This document shows positions 1 through 12,500 of a DNA stretch of 64,000 bases, one piece after another. The position numbers were made by a program, and so were the translations under genes. The stretch's first letter is position 1; every line of letters starts with the position of its first letter. The DNA comes from Cinclus cinclus (taxonomy: Eukaryota > Chordata > Aves > Passeriformes > Cinclidae): the NCBI RefSeq assembly GCF_963662255.1, contig NC_085049.1, forward strand, positions 19,271,915 through 19,335,914, read 5' to 3'. The notes under the pieces were generated by a model, which worked only from the letters and a program-made list of their open reading frames with translations, was not told the origin of the DNA and did no database searches.

Positions 1-3000
1 ACTGGTGTAGTTGTGCCACTGCAAACCAGGAGTATCTGCTTAAAACTTGCATGAGCTCAGTTGGTCAGAGCATGGTGCTGCCTTTGCCAGGGTTGGAGGT
101 TTGGTCCATTCCCTGAAGAATTGAACCCTTGTGGGTGGGTCCCTTCAGACTCAGGATGTTCTGTGACTTTGTGAACTTGAATTTATTGAAAATGCATGTT
201 TGACTGAGGTAAATCAGCTTTTTTTGCTATGTGGAGCTACTTCATTGCAATAGCACTTGCTTTCTCTAGTGTTACTGGTCCAAATGTTCTCAAATCATAA
301 CAGTGTTTTGAACTTCATGACTTTTTTTCTTGCCGTTTTAGCATCTTTTCTTAATTTACTTTCTGTTGCTGAGCATTCAGTGTTCCCATTTTCCAGTTCT
401 CTCACACAATCACAAGGGAAGGCCAGAAAATTTTTTTTTATTAAAAATGAGAACACTGAAACACCCAAAATAATCCAGCATCTAAGACTGTAAGAAAAAG
501 GCCAATGGTCAAATCCAGTCATTGCAGCTGGCAGCACTGTGCTCCAAGGCCTCATCTTGGTCTCTCTCTCCTCAGCAGGCATTTCTCTCTTTTTTTTTTT
601 CTTGTTTTCAGATCCCCTCTCCAATTTCTGCATCTCTCACCCATCAACCATGACCATTTTCGTTCAGCTCCCTGGTACTCAAGTACCCTTTCTTATGCAG
701 CTACCTTTTCCCCAAGAAACTCCTCCTTTCTGCCAGCCCTCCCTTTCCATTCCTTCTCTCTGTTTCCATGGCCTTATTAATGGTTTTGTTTGGCATTTCA
801 TTGGCTGTAGAGCAGCATATATCATTTTGTGAACATCTCTATTCAGAATGGGTGGCGTGGGGTGCCATGTGAGCTCTGTGCATGTTTGTGTACCCATGGA
901 GATATTTGCACAACAGGAAGCAGAGGCACAGGAGCAGAAGGTACCATGTGTAAATGGCTGGAGAAGCTGAGCATGAACTCTTTATGGCTGGGGTCTTCTC
1001 TGTGTGGAGTGTGTGTAATCCTGAGCACTTTTGTTGTACAGCCAAAAAAGGCTGCTACTGCTGCCTCTGCAGTAAGGTAAAGCAGAAGATAACAATAAAT
1101 TTTTTACTGCAGCCTGGCAGAGGTGTTTAGGATGTGTTTTCTTTATATCTTCATCCGCCCCTAATTGAAGATGCTTTAAAATTGAATGACTAGCAGTCAA
1201 AACGTGTTTGCTTCAAACTGAGAAGAAAAATGCTGGTGTCTCTTCTTCCAAACTGATTGCGCTTTGTACACAACTGACAGCCACAGTCACTTTGAGTGAC
1301 TGATAAGTGGGAAGCTTTGCCACTTATCAAGGAATGCACACTGAAAAGAAAGGACTGGAGCCGTTCAGATGCTTTGGCATGTTCAAAATAACATCTCACA
1401 TCAGTCAGGCTCAGAAGCACTAGGAGACATTTCAAAATAAACTTTCTATCTATCTATCTAGAGGCAAAAATTCAATTTAACAGACAAATCGCTGTGTGGC
1501 ATCACATTGGCTCTGAAAACAAGAATATCATTATAAGGGTCACCAGTTGCAAAATGATTCAGATGGCTGCATAATTGGAGAGCATTTATTGTAGGATCTC
1601 TCCCCTCCAGAACAAAACAAATTTTTAAAGTTCACAACTGCATATTATTCTTGTGATTTCTCTAAATTGGGAGGTTTTGGCCCTGTTGGCCAAGTAATAT
1701 TTAGTTTATGTGGCACAGAACATCTTGAAGGATCCCAGACAGAATGAAACACTTAAGCTAAATTCAGATCTCATTTATTTCCTCTTCAGTAATGTGGAAT
1801 ATGCTTGGGATTGCAAGGCTTTTACTCAGAAAATGGTTTTTAAGGTTTCTTTAGGAATTACTGTGTTTTGTAGGGATGCATAGCATGAATAGAGGATGTA
1901 TTTTTTTTTTGGTTAATGTTTGTTAATGTTACTTTGCAGTGGTATGTGTATTAGGAGATTCTGACCTGCAAAAGGGTGAGGGTACATTTTCTTGTCATTA
2001 CTGTAATGACAGTGGTGTCAATCAGTATAGGGTTGGGCTGGTCCACTGGAGGTGATGGTGTTTCACCCTGCCTTAGCAGGAGTTCACCTGTTAGATATAC
2101 AAGCACAGTTACTTGGAGCCGAGATGGGATGGGAATCTCCAATGGGAGGACAGGGAGACACAACCAAGTGGTGTACAACATCCCAAACTGGAATTTGCAC
2201 AGAACACAGTGGTGATCTGTATCCATTAGCACTACTCAAACAAAAAAACTGCTGCCAGGTTTACAACTCTAACAACACTGGGAGTGTTGATGTATAAGAA
2301 CCCTTATCTTTTGTTATGATTCTAAGCACTGGGCATGTCATTCTGCCCAGCTGATTCTATCTAAAATGGTTGCTTTTCTAGCCAAAATGGCTATATTTAA
2401 GATACTAATTATGTTTGGCATTCCAAAGTTGCCGCCAGGACCCATACTTGTGTTCAGAGGGAGAGATCTGAGGATCATTTAGTTCCTGTTGCCAATGACT
2501 TGCTTTTCAGATTCACCACTTGCTATGTGAAGTGGTTTCAACTCTGTTTTAATGGCTCATTCAAAATAGAGCACTTCAAACTCTCCCCTGGAATAATGGC
2601 TTCAAATGATTCAGAGGGAAAAATGTGGTTCCACCTACTGAATCAATACCATTGTCTTCACCACCTTGGATTTTCCTTGGACACCTGGTGTCCAAAAACT
2701 GATGATGCCTTGCCCTGCGTGGCATAGGAGACAAGAAGAGCTCACCGTGCAGGAAGCCAAGAGGAACAGTTTTGTTTTAGCTGTCCTCGTTCTGTCACTT
2801 ACCTGCTGCTGAATTGCAATGTGCAAATTCAAGTGGAAGGCAGTTGGCTGTGCTTGGTGTTTATAATAAGAGTAAACGAAACATTTCATAGTTCCTTGAG
2901 GGTTTGTGACTGGAGGTCTGATGTGAGTGACCCCTGACTTAAAATTTTGGAGAAAGAGAGGGAAAGGTACAGTTGTCTTGTGAAAGTCTCGGTTGAACAA

Positions 3001-6000
3001 GACTACCTGGAAGGTCATGGATCTTGTGTCAGCTGTCTTTGTTTTGCATCTTGTGTAGAGTCACCATTTAAGGTCATTTTTCATATGAAAGTTGAATAAA
3101 ATTTGTAACTGTTAAATAATTTTAAGGAACCATTTCAGATTTTCAGTCAAATTGACTTAAAATACACTTTGAAGAGATTTAGAGGTATATGTCAGAGTTT
3201 TTTGTATTTAGAAGTTAAATAAAATAATTTAAGTTCCGAGATAAGCATAATAAAGTTAAAAAAGAATAAAATGAAGGCTTACATGGAAAGTAATAATGAT
3301 GAAACGAGACAAATTTAATTCACAGTACTTGGAGTTCATAAATATTTGTTACAGTGAGTGAATTAATTTTACAATGTGTGTGTTACAAGATTTTTTATCA
3401 GATTTGATTTATTTAAAAGATTATTGTGATACCTTTCAGCAAATTATCCTAAAGTTGGAATTTGGATAGTTTCAACAAAATAGAAATTTTAAATGGATTT
3501 GGACAGAAATGACTGAAGTATTTCCATACTCCTGTGTGCTGTGAACACGATGTGCAAAGAAATACATTATTTAGGTAACAAAGTAAGGCATTTGACAGTT
3601 ACGAGTGTCAGAATTAAGTGAAATAGATACCTTTATTTTATTCTCATGTATCTCTGTCATACATGTTTAATAAATTAATTGTATTCCAAAATTGCATGAT
3701 AATATAATTGTAAACCATACTCACTTGTGGGAAAATTAAAACTATGTTGACAGCCTTAATTCTAATATTCCCTAATGTTTGATTCCTTGACTTTTCCTCC
3801 AATGTTGCATTATTTTAGCTGGTTTTCTGTGTGGTTTTGATGGCTGTAAAAGCACAGGATGCTGGTGTACCAGCCACTTACAGAATATCGCCAGGTCAGT
3901 TTGAACCCTGAAATGTCAGCATGGGAGATGTGCCAGCTGGCACTTGAGTTACAGGAGAAATGCTGTGTTCTCTTGGGCTAGCCAGACAGAACAATTCATT
4001 GGTTGTGGTGGATAAGAGCCTGTACTATGAAGTCCCTTATTTTTCTATGTCACATTTATTTTCTTCCTCCAGTTTTGAGTTTGCTTTTTTTTATTCCTTT
4101 TTGGTCTTCATCAGAATAGCAAAGACTTTTTTTCCTATTGCTGTCGTCTTCAGAAAGGTAGATGAGTGATTGAGTGCCTTTGTTGAATTTGGACCGGTTG
4201 TGTTGAAAATGGAGTTTGACTCCTTTTTCAGCACCCCCCATTTGCTCCTTCCATTGTCCCTCAGAGGGGCTCAGTGGATCAGTTTGTGCATCTAATCAGT
4301 CCTTTTCTCCTAATTTACCACATTCTTTGTGCTTTAGCAAAAAACCCCTGAGGCTTATGGTACAGTATTTGATGGAACCTGTTGTCGCATTTGTCCTTTA
4401 AAGTTCTGTGTGGTAAGAATATGTTTTCTTATCTTGCAAACTGTGTGTAGAATCTTGTCTGCCATTAAAGAATTTCTGAGCTGCTGTGAATAAGCAAGAG
4501 GGGCTTTTTCATGTACCATATGTAATAAGTTTTAAGTTAGTAATATCCCTAAGAATCACATAGATCTAAATTAAGCATAATTTCCAATTTCTTTAAGCCT
4601 GGAGTTCAAATTTGTAGTCCAGGAATAAGTAAGCATCTGTGAAACAGCTCATTGATTACATTCTTACCTTTTACACACATGAAAGCTGCCATATACACGT
4701 TTTTGTCTATGCATTTGGAATACCCCATTTTAGATATCAATTACAAACATGACTATTTTACTTTTCTGAACATAGATTTTTTTAATGGCTCTAAAGGAAT
4801 TTAGGAGGAAGGAGGGATGTTTTTCCAAGTGGGAGCTACAGGTTATGAATACTTAATAAATTGCAACTGATCGTAGTTGTGAATTTTTCAGGGCTTTATG
4901 AATTCTCCAGCCATGCTGGCAATTCCTCGTCATCTGAGGTCATGGCAAATAGAGAGAACCCTTAATTTAGAGGAAGGCATTGATGATCACAGTATTTCCA
5001 AGTGATGCAAACAGACTGATGCATATAAAACAAGATGCAATATAAGTAGAAATGGACTCAAATTACTTCAAATTACAAAATTTTTAGGAAATAAAACTTT
5101 CAGACTTCTTTTCCCCTCTGTGATTCTCTGAATGTCTCCATGACTGTAGACACACCTATAAATGCTGCTTCTGTTTTTCCATAGAACCTGTTTCTGTCAG
5201 CAGGAGGTTTCCCTGGTTAGGATAGCTCACCAGATACATGATAGATCGAGGAATTTCTTTGTCATTGTATTGGTAAGCTAAGGTTTGGAGAGCTGACATA
5301 TTCTAGTGATCAGAATTAGAATTATGATCTATTTCTTGCATTTATTCTTTATTTGAAGTGAAAGGCAGACTTGAAATAATATTTTTCAAGAATTTTAGTT
5401 TTCTGGTGTCATGAGTTTAAGGGTGTTTTTTAGCTCTACTTCCTTTGCATTATTTCTTAGTGTACCATTCAGAATTCCTGTCTTTTTGGTACAGTCAGAA
5501 TAAAGAAACTTGAATTGTAATCAGTATACTGACAGAGAATTCTGTATCCTTTGTTAAGAATATTTGCACTTTGTATTTAAAACAAAACATCCATTTTGGG
5601 AATTCTTCACATCCCCTTCATGTACTTGGGTGGATTTGTGTAAATCACAAGTTTGTTTTCTGCACCTTTTGAGAAAGTTGTTTGAGCTCAGTATTCTCTT
5701 AGCAGAAACTCTTGCAAAGATCCCGTGGGAGGAAAATTGTCCATTGTGTTCCTTTGGAATCTGGCTATCTTTTTCCTGGAGCTGGGCTCAGGCAAGTTTA
5801 TACTTCCATTCAGAGATATCATAGGAGGTTCCTGTCCTTTCTGGTGCCTAGGAAGCAGAGCTCAGATACATATATTGTATTTGTTGCCATCATATAATCT
5901 GTGCAACTTCCCTGCAAATATAGAGAATTATGCTTTCCTCAGCTGTTCATTTGATAGGATTCTAGTCCTTAATTTAGAGAAAACTGTGCTTCTCCCAATT

Positions 6001-8274
6001 CCCATTGTTTGAACCATGGCCTCCTTTCTATACCTATTGTTTGTTTTGTCTTTTTTGTTGTTGTGTGTAACAGGTGTTTCTTTCAGACAGCCCAGGCAGC
6101 AAGGCAAGGGCTTCCTTTATGGCAGATCTCCTGAGACTTTGATTAAACTCTTCTTTGTGATAAAAATGCCACTGCTTTCAAATGAATTTCACGTGAAATC
6201 TGTATTTGCACAAATGCCCTCCATCCCTCTGCCCTCATTGCTTCTGTGGCTCTCTTTTGCTTTGGGTGTGTTTGCCTTTTCTCCCGTTTGCCTCCACAGA
6301 ACTTACTCCTTTTTACCTTCCCAATACTGTGCTCTCCTCAGAGCCTGGATGCAGCCATGGGAATGGTTTAAAAAGACCAAACAATTTCTGCAAAAAGAGC
6401 TTGTTTTTTTCCCAGTGTTCCTTGTTACTACCTCCACAGGTAACATCGTCTTGCCTCAGAGAAGCTTCATCAGAGTTTCTCAGTGGGAACCATGGTTTAG
6501 AGACTAAGCATTTTCTCTGCATCTACTGAAGCAGGTATTGCTCTAGTGAGTTATAGGTACTTCTATATAGATACTTCTCTGTCTGCTTTGTTCTTTCACA
6601 CAACCTCACCTGCTGTTGAGTAGGAGACACTGCTATTCATATGTTTTGTGGCTTAGTTGTGGGAATACTTCAGGGAGGTCTGGCAGTTGTGGAAGGAGCT
6701 TAGGTGTATAGTAGGCAGAATGTATGCATAAATCAGCACCCGATACCACCTTCTCTAATGTACATTTAATATTCTCTCAACTTTTTGTTTAGAATAGGAC
6801 TTCCACACTCCAATATGATCTTAGTGACTCTAGATGTTAAGAAAGCCAGAGAAGGGAAAACCAAAGAGGGGCAAGAGGCTTGTACTATGTTTTTGACTGG
6901 TCCATTGTATCATATTGTTCAGGTGTCCTGACAGAATACTGCTGACCTATAATGCATTATTTTCATGCCCTTCTCTCTATGCCCATTTATTGGTTGGAAG
7001 CCCCAGGGGTGAATAGATACAAAGCTGTATTAGTCACAGGAGATATAATGGATGTCCTGGGAGCTGAGCCAAACAATTAAGAATATAGGCATAATGATTT
7101 ACAGGGTAAGCAAAACCTCTAGAGAATGTTGCATCTGTACAGGCTGCCCTGTGACTCTGCAGAAGTCAAATAACTTGCACCATTTCAGTATTCAAAAGAC
7201 AGTGCACATCTAGGGAATGAACATAGATGGACTCTTGCTTTCAGTCTGAGACAGAACCTTCTGCTGGTGACTTTCTGTTGCTTTGGTCAGTAGTCTGAGC
7301 TTCCAAAATGCCATCCACAGTGCCATCAGATGCCTTCTACACAAAGTGTGTTTTTCCTCCTGCAGTTTTCCGACTGCTGTTACGGTGGCAGGGGTATCAG
7401 CACAGCCTGGATGTGACACTAGCATTGGATCTATTTTAGTGCTTCGCTCTGTGGCAGTGGCAGCATCTGTGGAAAATATGAAGATAACTGTCAGAAAGCG
7501 TGTTTGAAGGGTGCTTAATTTAGAAACATTAAGCCCCCCCAGGCTGACATTTGCTTTAGCATGCTGTAGTTAACAGTGGAAGATGGGACTTTAATAATGC
7601 TATATAATACTATTTCCTGAAAGGCTTCTTTCTCATGAAATATGTTGTCTGGTTTTGGTGGTGTTTCATTACCAATTGACTCAAAACCCAAGAAGTTTTA
7701 CTTGATTTTACCATAACATGCTGATTGCAGGAGCCTGAAATTCCCTCCTCTTGTACAAAACATAATAAAATCCAAATGTGAGCATTTAGGGATGCTTTGT
7801 GGTGAAATAAATCACCAAGATGAGGACAAGCCTAACATGATGTTACAGTTTTATCAAGTTCCACATGGCTTCTTCTCTGTATTAATTTTCTTAATGTTTA
7901 AGGAACCTGAGCTACTGTTTTAATACTTAAATACAAAAAAAAAAAATAAAGATAGATTGTTTTTAAAAACCAGACTCTTCTGAAAGCATCCATTTCTTAA
8001 GTTCAGGCATGCAAACTTCACTCACGGACTGTGGACAGACATTATAAGAGCCTCACCCCTGTTTTTGGTGGGTTTTTTTGAGATGTCATCTCCCTGTTCC
8101 TTCAGGAAGTGCCCTTTTGTGGGAGGTTAAGCCTTCTTTCCACCAAAGGGGGACTTGAGGAGGCTTCTTTGGAAGCCTGTCATTGCTGTTCCTGGATTTC
8201 ACAAGACTGAGATGCTTCCTGAGACATGTGTGAAGCTCACCTGCCCAGGAAGATTGCTACTCACCAGTCTGCTT

Positions 8275-8465
8275 TAAGACGGCTTTGCATGCAAAAGACT
8301 GATTTTCTTCGTTTTGGGACTATCACTCAATGGAAATGTCAGAAATACGGAAGGATAAATACCGAGTTACATTAAACAGAGAAAAAAAAGCACTCTGAAA
8401 TTATCTCCTGGCTCCATGTTTTCTGAGGTTTTGCATTAGCGGGAACGAAGTCACGGTGTGTTGAC
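8275..8465. promoter_or_regulatory. Candidate regulatory block with perfect TTTGCATGCAAA palindrome
   Basis: The 12-bp perfect palindrome TTTGCATGCAAA (8284-8295) holds two opposed octamer-like ATGCAAA cores. Seven CpGs follow within about 185 bp (GACGG, TTCGT, TACGG, ACCGA, GCGGG, ACGAA, ACGGT), above the local background. Conservation is untested. Confidence 0.25.
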
Positions 8466-9281
8466 ACAGTCTAATGTGCAATGACATAATACCTGGAGTA
8501 TGGAGACAGCAAGAGGTGCAAAATCAAACTTATCTGAGTTTTCACAGGAAAAGAAGGGATTAAACTTTGCTGGTTAAAATATGGATTTTTTTTTTTTTAA
8601 TAGAAACTATCCTAGTTCGATTGAGATAAACCTACTCAGATCTAATTCTATCCAGTCCCCGGGAAAAGTGGGCCTTAAGATGTTGAGCCTATTTGCCCAA
8701 TCCCTTTTTTTAGAAATAAAGATTAGGGTAGGAAGTTTGGTCCTTATCTCTAAGGTTCTTACTGCTTCAGAAGGAAACTGAAATACTTACATGAAGGACA
8801 CTTTCTTGAACTTGTGATTTGTCTTCACTCAGATTACTTCAGAAGCTTTGTCAATGTAGATTTCCCACAATGCTTGGCTATTTTTGTTTTACACCTCCTG
8901 GAGGAACTATGATAAATTGTTGTTACTGCCTGTTAAATAGTAGAAAGAGATGTCAAAATACTCTAGTGACTTGAAATTCAAATGTTGCTCCCTGTGCATG
9001 GAAACTGCTCTGGAAGCATCATCCTTTATTTCATAACTGCCAGGTGTGATTCTTCTCTGCCTTTTCATCCATTATAGTTACTTACAGCTCTACAAAATAA
9101 CATTAAATCACTAATTTTTACTTGCATTTCACAGTCTGTTTGCATGAATATTTGTGTATGAGCCACATCTTATGCAGCACCATCAACACTGGATCTTGGA
9201 CTGTTGGAATATTTTTGGAATATTTTTCTTTCTCTTTTTTTTTTCTTTCTTTCTTTTTAAAGCATCCTGTTTTTCAGACCA

Positions 9282-9391
9282 GGGGAATTGAGGACAGAGG
9301 GGAAGCAGCTTGCACATTGTTAGGCTGTAGCTCATTGCCAGAACCAGGAACAGAACCCAGATTGTCAGGCGTCTCCCATTGGGCCACAATA
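9282..9391 (+). repeat. Ancient MIR-like SINE relic
   Basis: The segment reads like the conserved core of tRNA-derived MIR-type SINEs: a part resembling GAGGAAACTGAGGCACAGAG, then AGCTTGC (compare AACTTGCCC), a stretch comparable to GGTCACACAGC, and ACAGAACCCAG (compare GATTCGAACCCAG), ending in GGGCCAC. The order and spacing agree with the MIR core, but many positions have diverged. MIR-type elements are old and shared by amniotes. The call rests on remembered consensus and was not aligned. Confidence 0.45.
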
Positions 9392-9525
9392 CAAAATGTG
9401 AACTGAAGTGCAGAGTTATCAAAGATTCAGGCCGTCTAGGTTTTTATCTTCTGTCTCCACTTTTGCTGTTTTTCTATAGAATTTCCCAGTTCACTGGAAG
9501 AAATTGAATGCAGACTGCAGTGTTT

Positions 9526-9561
9526 GGAGGGGGGGTGGGGGCAGGGGAGGGGGGGCAGGGG
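9526..9561 (+). other. G-quadruplex-type G-run cluster
   Basis: Five G-runs of 7, 5, 4, 7 and 4 bases (9529-9535, 9537-9541, 9544-9547, 9549-9555, 9558-9561) are separated by loops of one or two bases. This satisfies the usual G-quadruplex pattern with very short loops. It lies on the SOX5 sense strand, so it could form in the pre-mRNA as well as in DNA. Confidence 0.85.
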
Positions 9562-12500
9562 TAGAATGAGGCACGGAAGCAGGCAGAAAAGACTCTTATT
9601 CCCAGAGTCAGATTTGTGTTGGTGCCATTCCACTGAATCACAGCAATAGAGTTTAATGCAGAAAAACTGATCTGATCCATCACTAAAATCTAAGTGAATA
9701 AGTGGTAAAAGTTTATGAGGGTCTGTTTCCGTCCTCTTCAAGGTAAGAAAACAATTTTCCTTGTGTTGTTAGCATTTGCCATATTTCAGTTTTTCCAGAT
9801 CCATTCATTGTAACAAAGCTATGGCTGTCAGCACATACCTTCCTTTCTGAAGCACCCGTCGATTCCATGAAAACACTGCCTAAGAATCAGAATGTAAGGC
9901 CCTTACCAGTCCCTTTGCATGAGCCCTTTCCTCACCTTGACCACTGCTAGGTTTGTATTCCATTCTGGCTGTACTAAATGTGAGTGGGATGCCTGCCCAT
10001 ATGTCTTTTTTGTCCTGGACTGGTCCCCTCCAACTCACAGTGGTTTGTTCACTGCCTTGCTTTCTTCTCAGTTTCTGGTACTTGCCCTGCTTTCATGCCA
10101 GTCTCAGGGCTCTGGTTACCTAAGGCCAGCTTGTTGTATTTAACAGGAACAAATGGCTGTGCCTCAGGTTTGCCTTTCCCATCTCTCCTCCTTCTTCTCC
10201 TGTTTTTCATTTAATGGCTTGCTAATAATGAAACCACAAAGGCGACATAGGGGCGGCATAAACACATGCTCACCTACGGCTGAGTTGCTGATGTTTTAGA
10301 ATTAAAAAACAAAACAGGATTATTATGATAATAAAAGCCAAGGCAGGTGCTGGGCACTGTTTATTTGCTGATTAGAACAGTCACAGTGTGACATCTTTCA
10401 ATATAATAAACTAAAGAGGGAGGAGGATTATTGCATCCCCAAGGCATTGAGAGTACTTGAACAGAAAATATTTGAGGACCATCTGATTTTAAGGGACACC
10501 ATATATCACTGCATGCTGGGAATATACCTGTTTGGCAGGGTGGTGGGCAAGAAGTCAAGCATTCAAAATGATCAGTCAGCTGCCAGGGCATTTATTTCCT
10601 TCTAATTTGGCTTGGTCCCTTGTTAAGACCCCAAGAAACAAGAGGGAGGACTGTTTAAAGCTGTGCCTCTCCCACTGGATAGGATGTCAAGTAGTGGAGG
10701 CAAGAGACATGTTGCCTTCCTTATTTCTCCCATCTCCATAGTAAGATGCCCAGCTTCTGTTAGGCGATTGTGAGCCCTTATGCTTTCTTAAACCAATATT
10801 ATAGTGTTTTGGATTAAGTTTGAAAAATCCTTAATCCTGTTCATCCTCCTCTGAACATATTGTGCTTGTATTTTTATAAAAATGCTTTCCTAGATTTGTC
10901 TTTCCTGTTTGTTTGGGTTTTTTTTAATAAATCTGTTACTTCACATCCAGTAGAATTTTATTTTGTGAAAACAGGTTTTAGCCGTAAGTGCCCTCATTCT
11001 TCTTTAAGCTTTCTAGACTTGCATGAAGTTTTTGCATAGAAGAAACTTCACTGTGGTGGGAGTTCGATCTTTACACTTTTGTGTGTATGTGTGTCATACA
11101 AATTCTCTGCATTATGCAATTAATAGTTTCTTCTTGAGCCTGATGCTCCAGATCTGCAAGTGCAGTAGATACTTTTCCCTTCACCAGGCAGCTTCAGGCT
11201 AAACGTTTAGACTGCCACTCTCAGTTAATTAAACACCTATTTGAAGTTAAGCTGTTGAATGGCAAATAAAATAAAATGGTTGTTCTAGCCCTGTGAAATG
11301 GTTATTGAGGTTGACACTACATTTTCTGCTTTGTTCTTTTCTTCTTTTCAGTCTCTCTACTTGCTCCATATGCTGCTTGTTTAGGAATGGGCACAGTACT
11401 TGACAGACAAACTACCTTTAGCAAAGGTAATGCTGGCTGATATTTCAGAAAGTATGGATGCTGCAAAAATAATGCTGCTAGTCCTAATCAAAGTTTGAAA
11501 TTTTGCCACTGGAAAAAATCATCCTCTCTATAAGAACAGCACAATTTCATCTGTACCAGCTCCAGATAAATATATCAATCAGAAAAGGCAGCTATAGATC
11601 TGGCTAAAACAGTTCACTCTAACTGTTATCCCTCTGGAATGAAAGAATATAGTGGGCTCAGCTTTTTTTCCCCTCATTTGTTTCCATTTTCCACAGTTAT
11701 TCTAAATCTCCTGCTGCCATGGGAAATAGTTGTTGATAGGGTAGGCAGCTCTCTTCTCAAGACACCTATGCTTTGCTACCTGTAGAAGTACTGGGTTTTC
11801 TTGGGTAAAAATACAGTTCACTGAGGTTGTGCAGGAAATTGAGGGATTCAGCATTTGTTTTAAAATGGGGTGATAATCTAAGTCATAAAAACTTATTGCA
11901 TTGATGAACCTCTAATTTTTTTAGAGAAAGACTTAAGATTTTTACCCGTAAGTGTTTCAAGCATGAAGTCTTAGAAAGTAAGGAGTTGTTACATAACCCA
12001 TTATAAAAGAAGTAACCAAATCTTTTGTCTTTAGAAAATGTTGTTTCAGGAGAATAAATTTCTCTAGGACTAGTGGTCAAAGCAGAAATCTCTGGGTGTT
12101 TGTTAAAGATAATCGCTTTCTTTAAGCTCCTTTGCATGTTCACATACAAACATACTTTTCTGCATTTCTGGAGTTCACTGAAGTTGCTTTACAACATCTG
12201 GTGACTTTATTTAGCAGCCTCACATACTCTAGGAGTGGGGCTCTCTTGTACTTCGGAGGAAAAACAGAATGAGAATTAATTTCTTGTTCAGTTTGTGTCA
12301 GAAGCAGCTGAAAGACATATGAAAGAAATTGGAATCTTCTTAGACTGCCTGTTTGATTTTGGAGGAGGCTTAGATGTTTGCTGAAATTTCCAGCCTTCCA
12401 AAATTCACTTGTGAGTGCTTTGTTCATCACTGCCTCTGGAAAAAAAGTAAATATCACCAAAAAAAGAGAGCTTTTTTAATATCTTTACACTGAAAATTTC

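Noticed and set aside
1438..1462. TCTA/CTAT short tandem repeat
   Set aside because: Only about four units, too short to be worth listing as a microsatellite.
8600..8640. AGTTCGATTGAG resembling a tRNA T-arm
   Set aside because: There is no acceptor stem, D-arm or anticodon arm at the right spacing.
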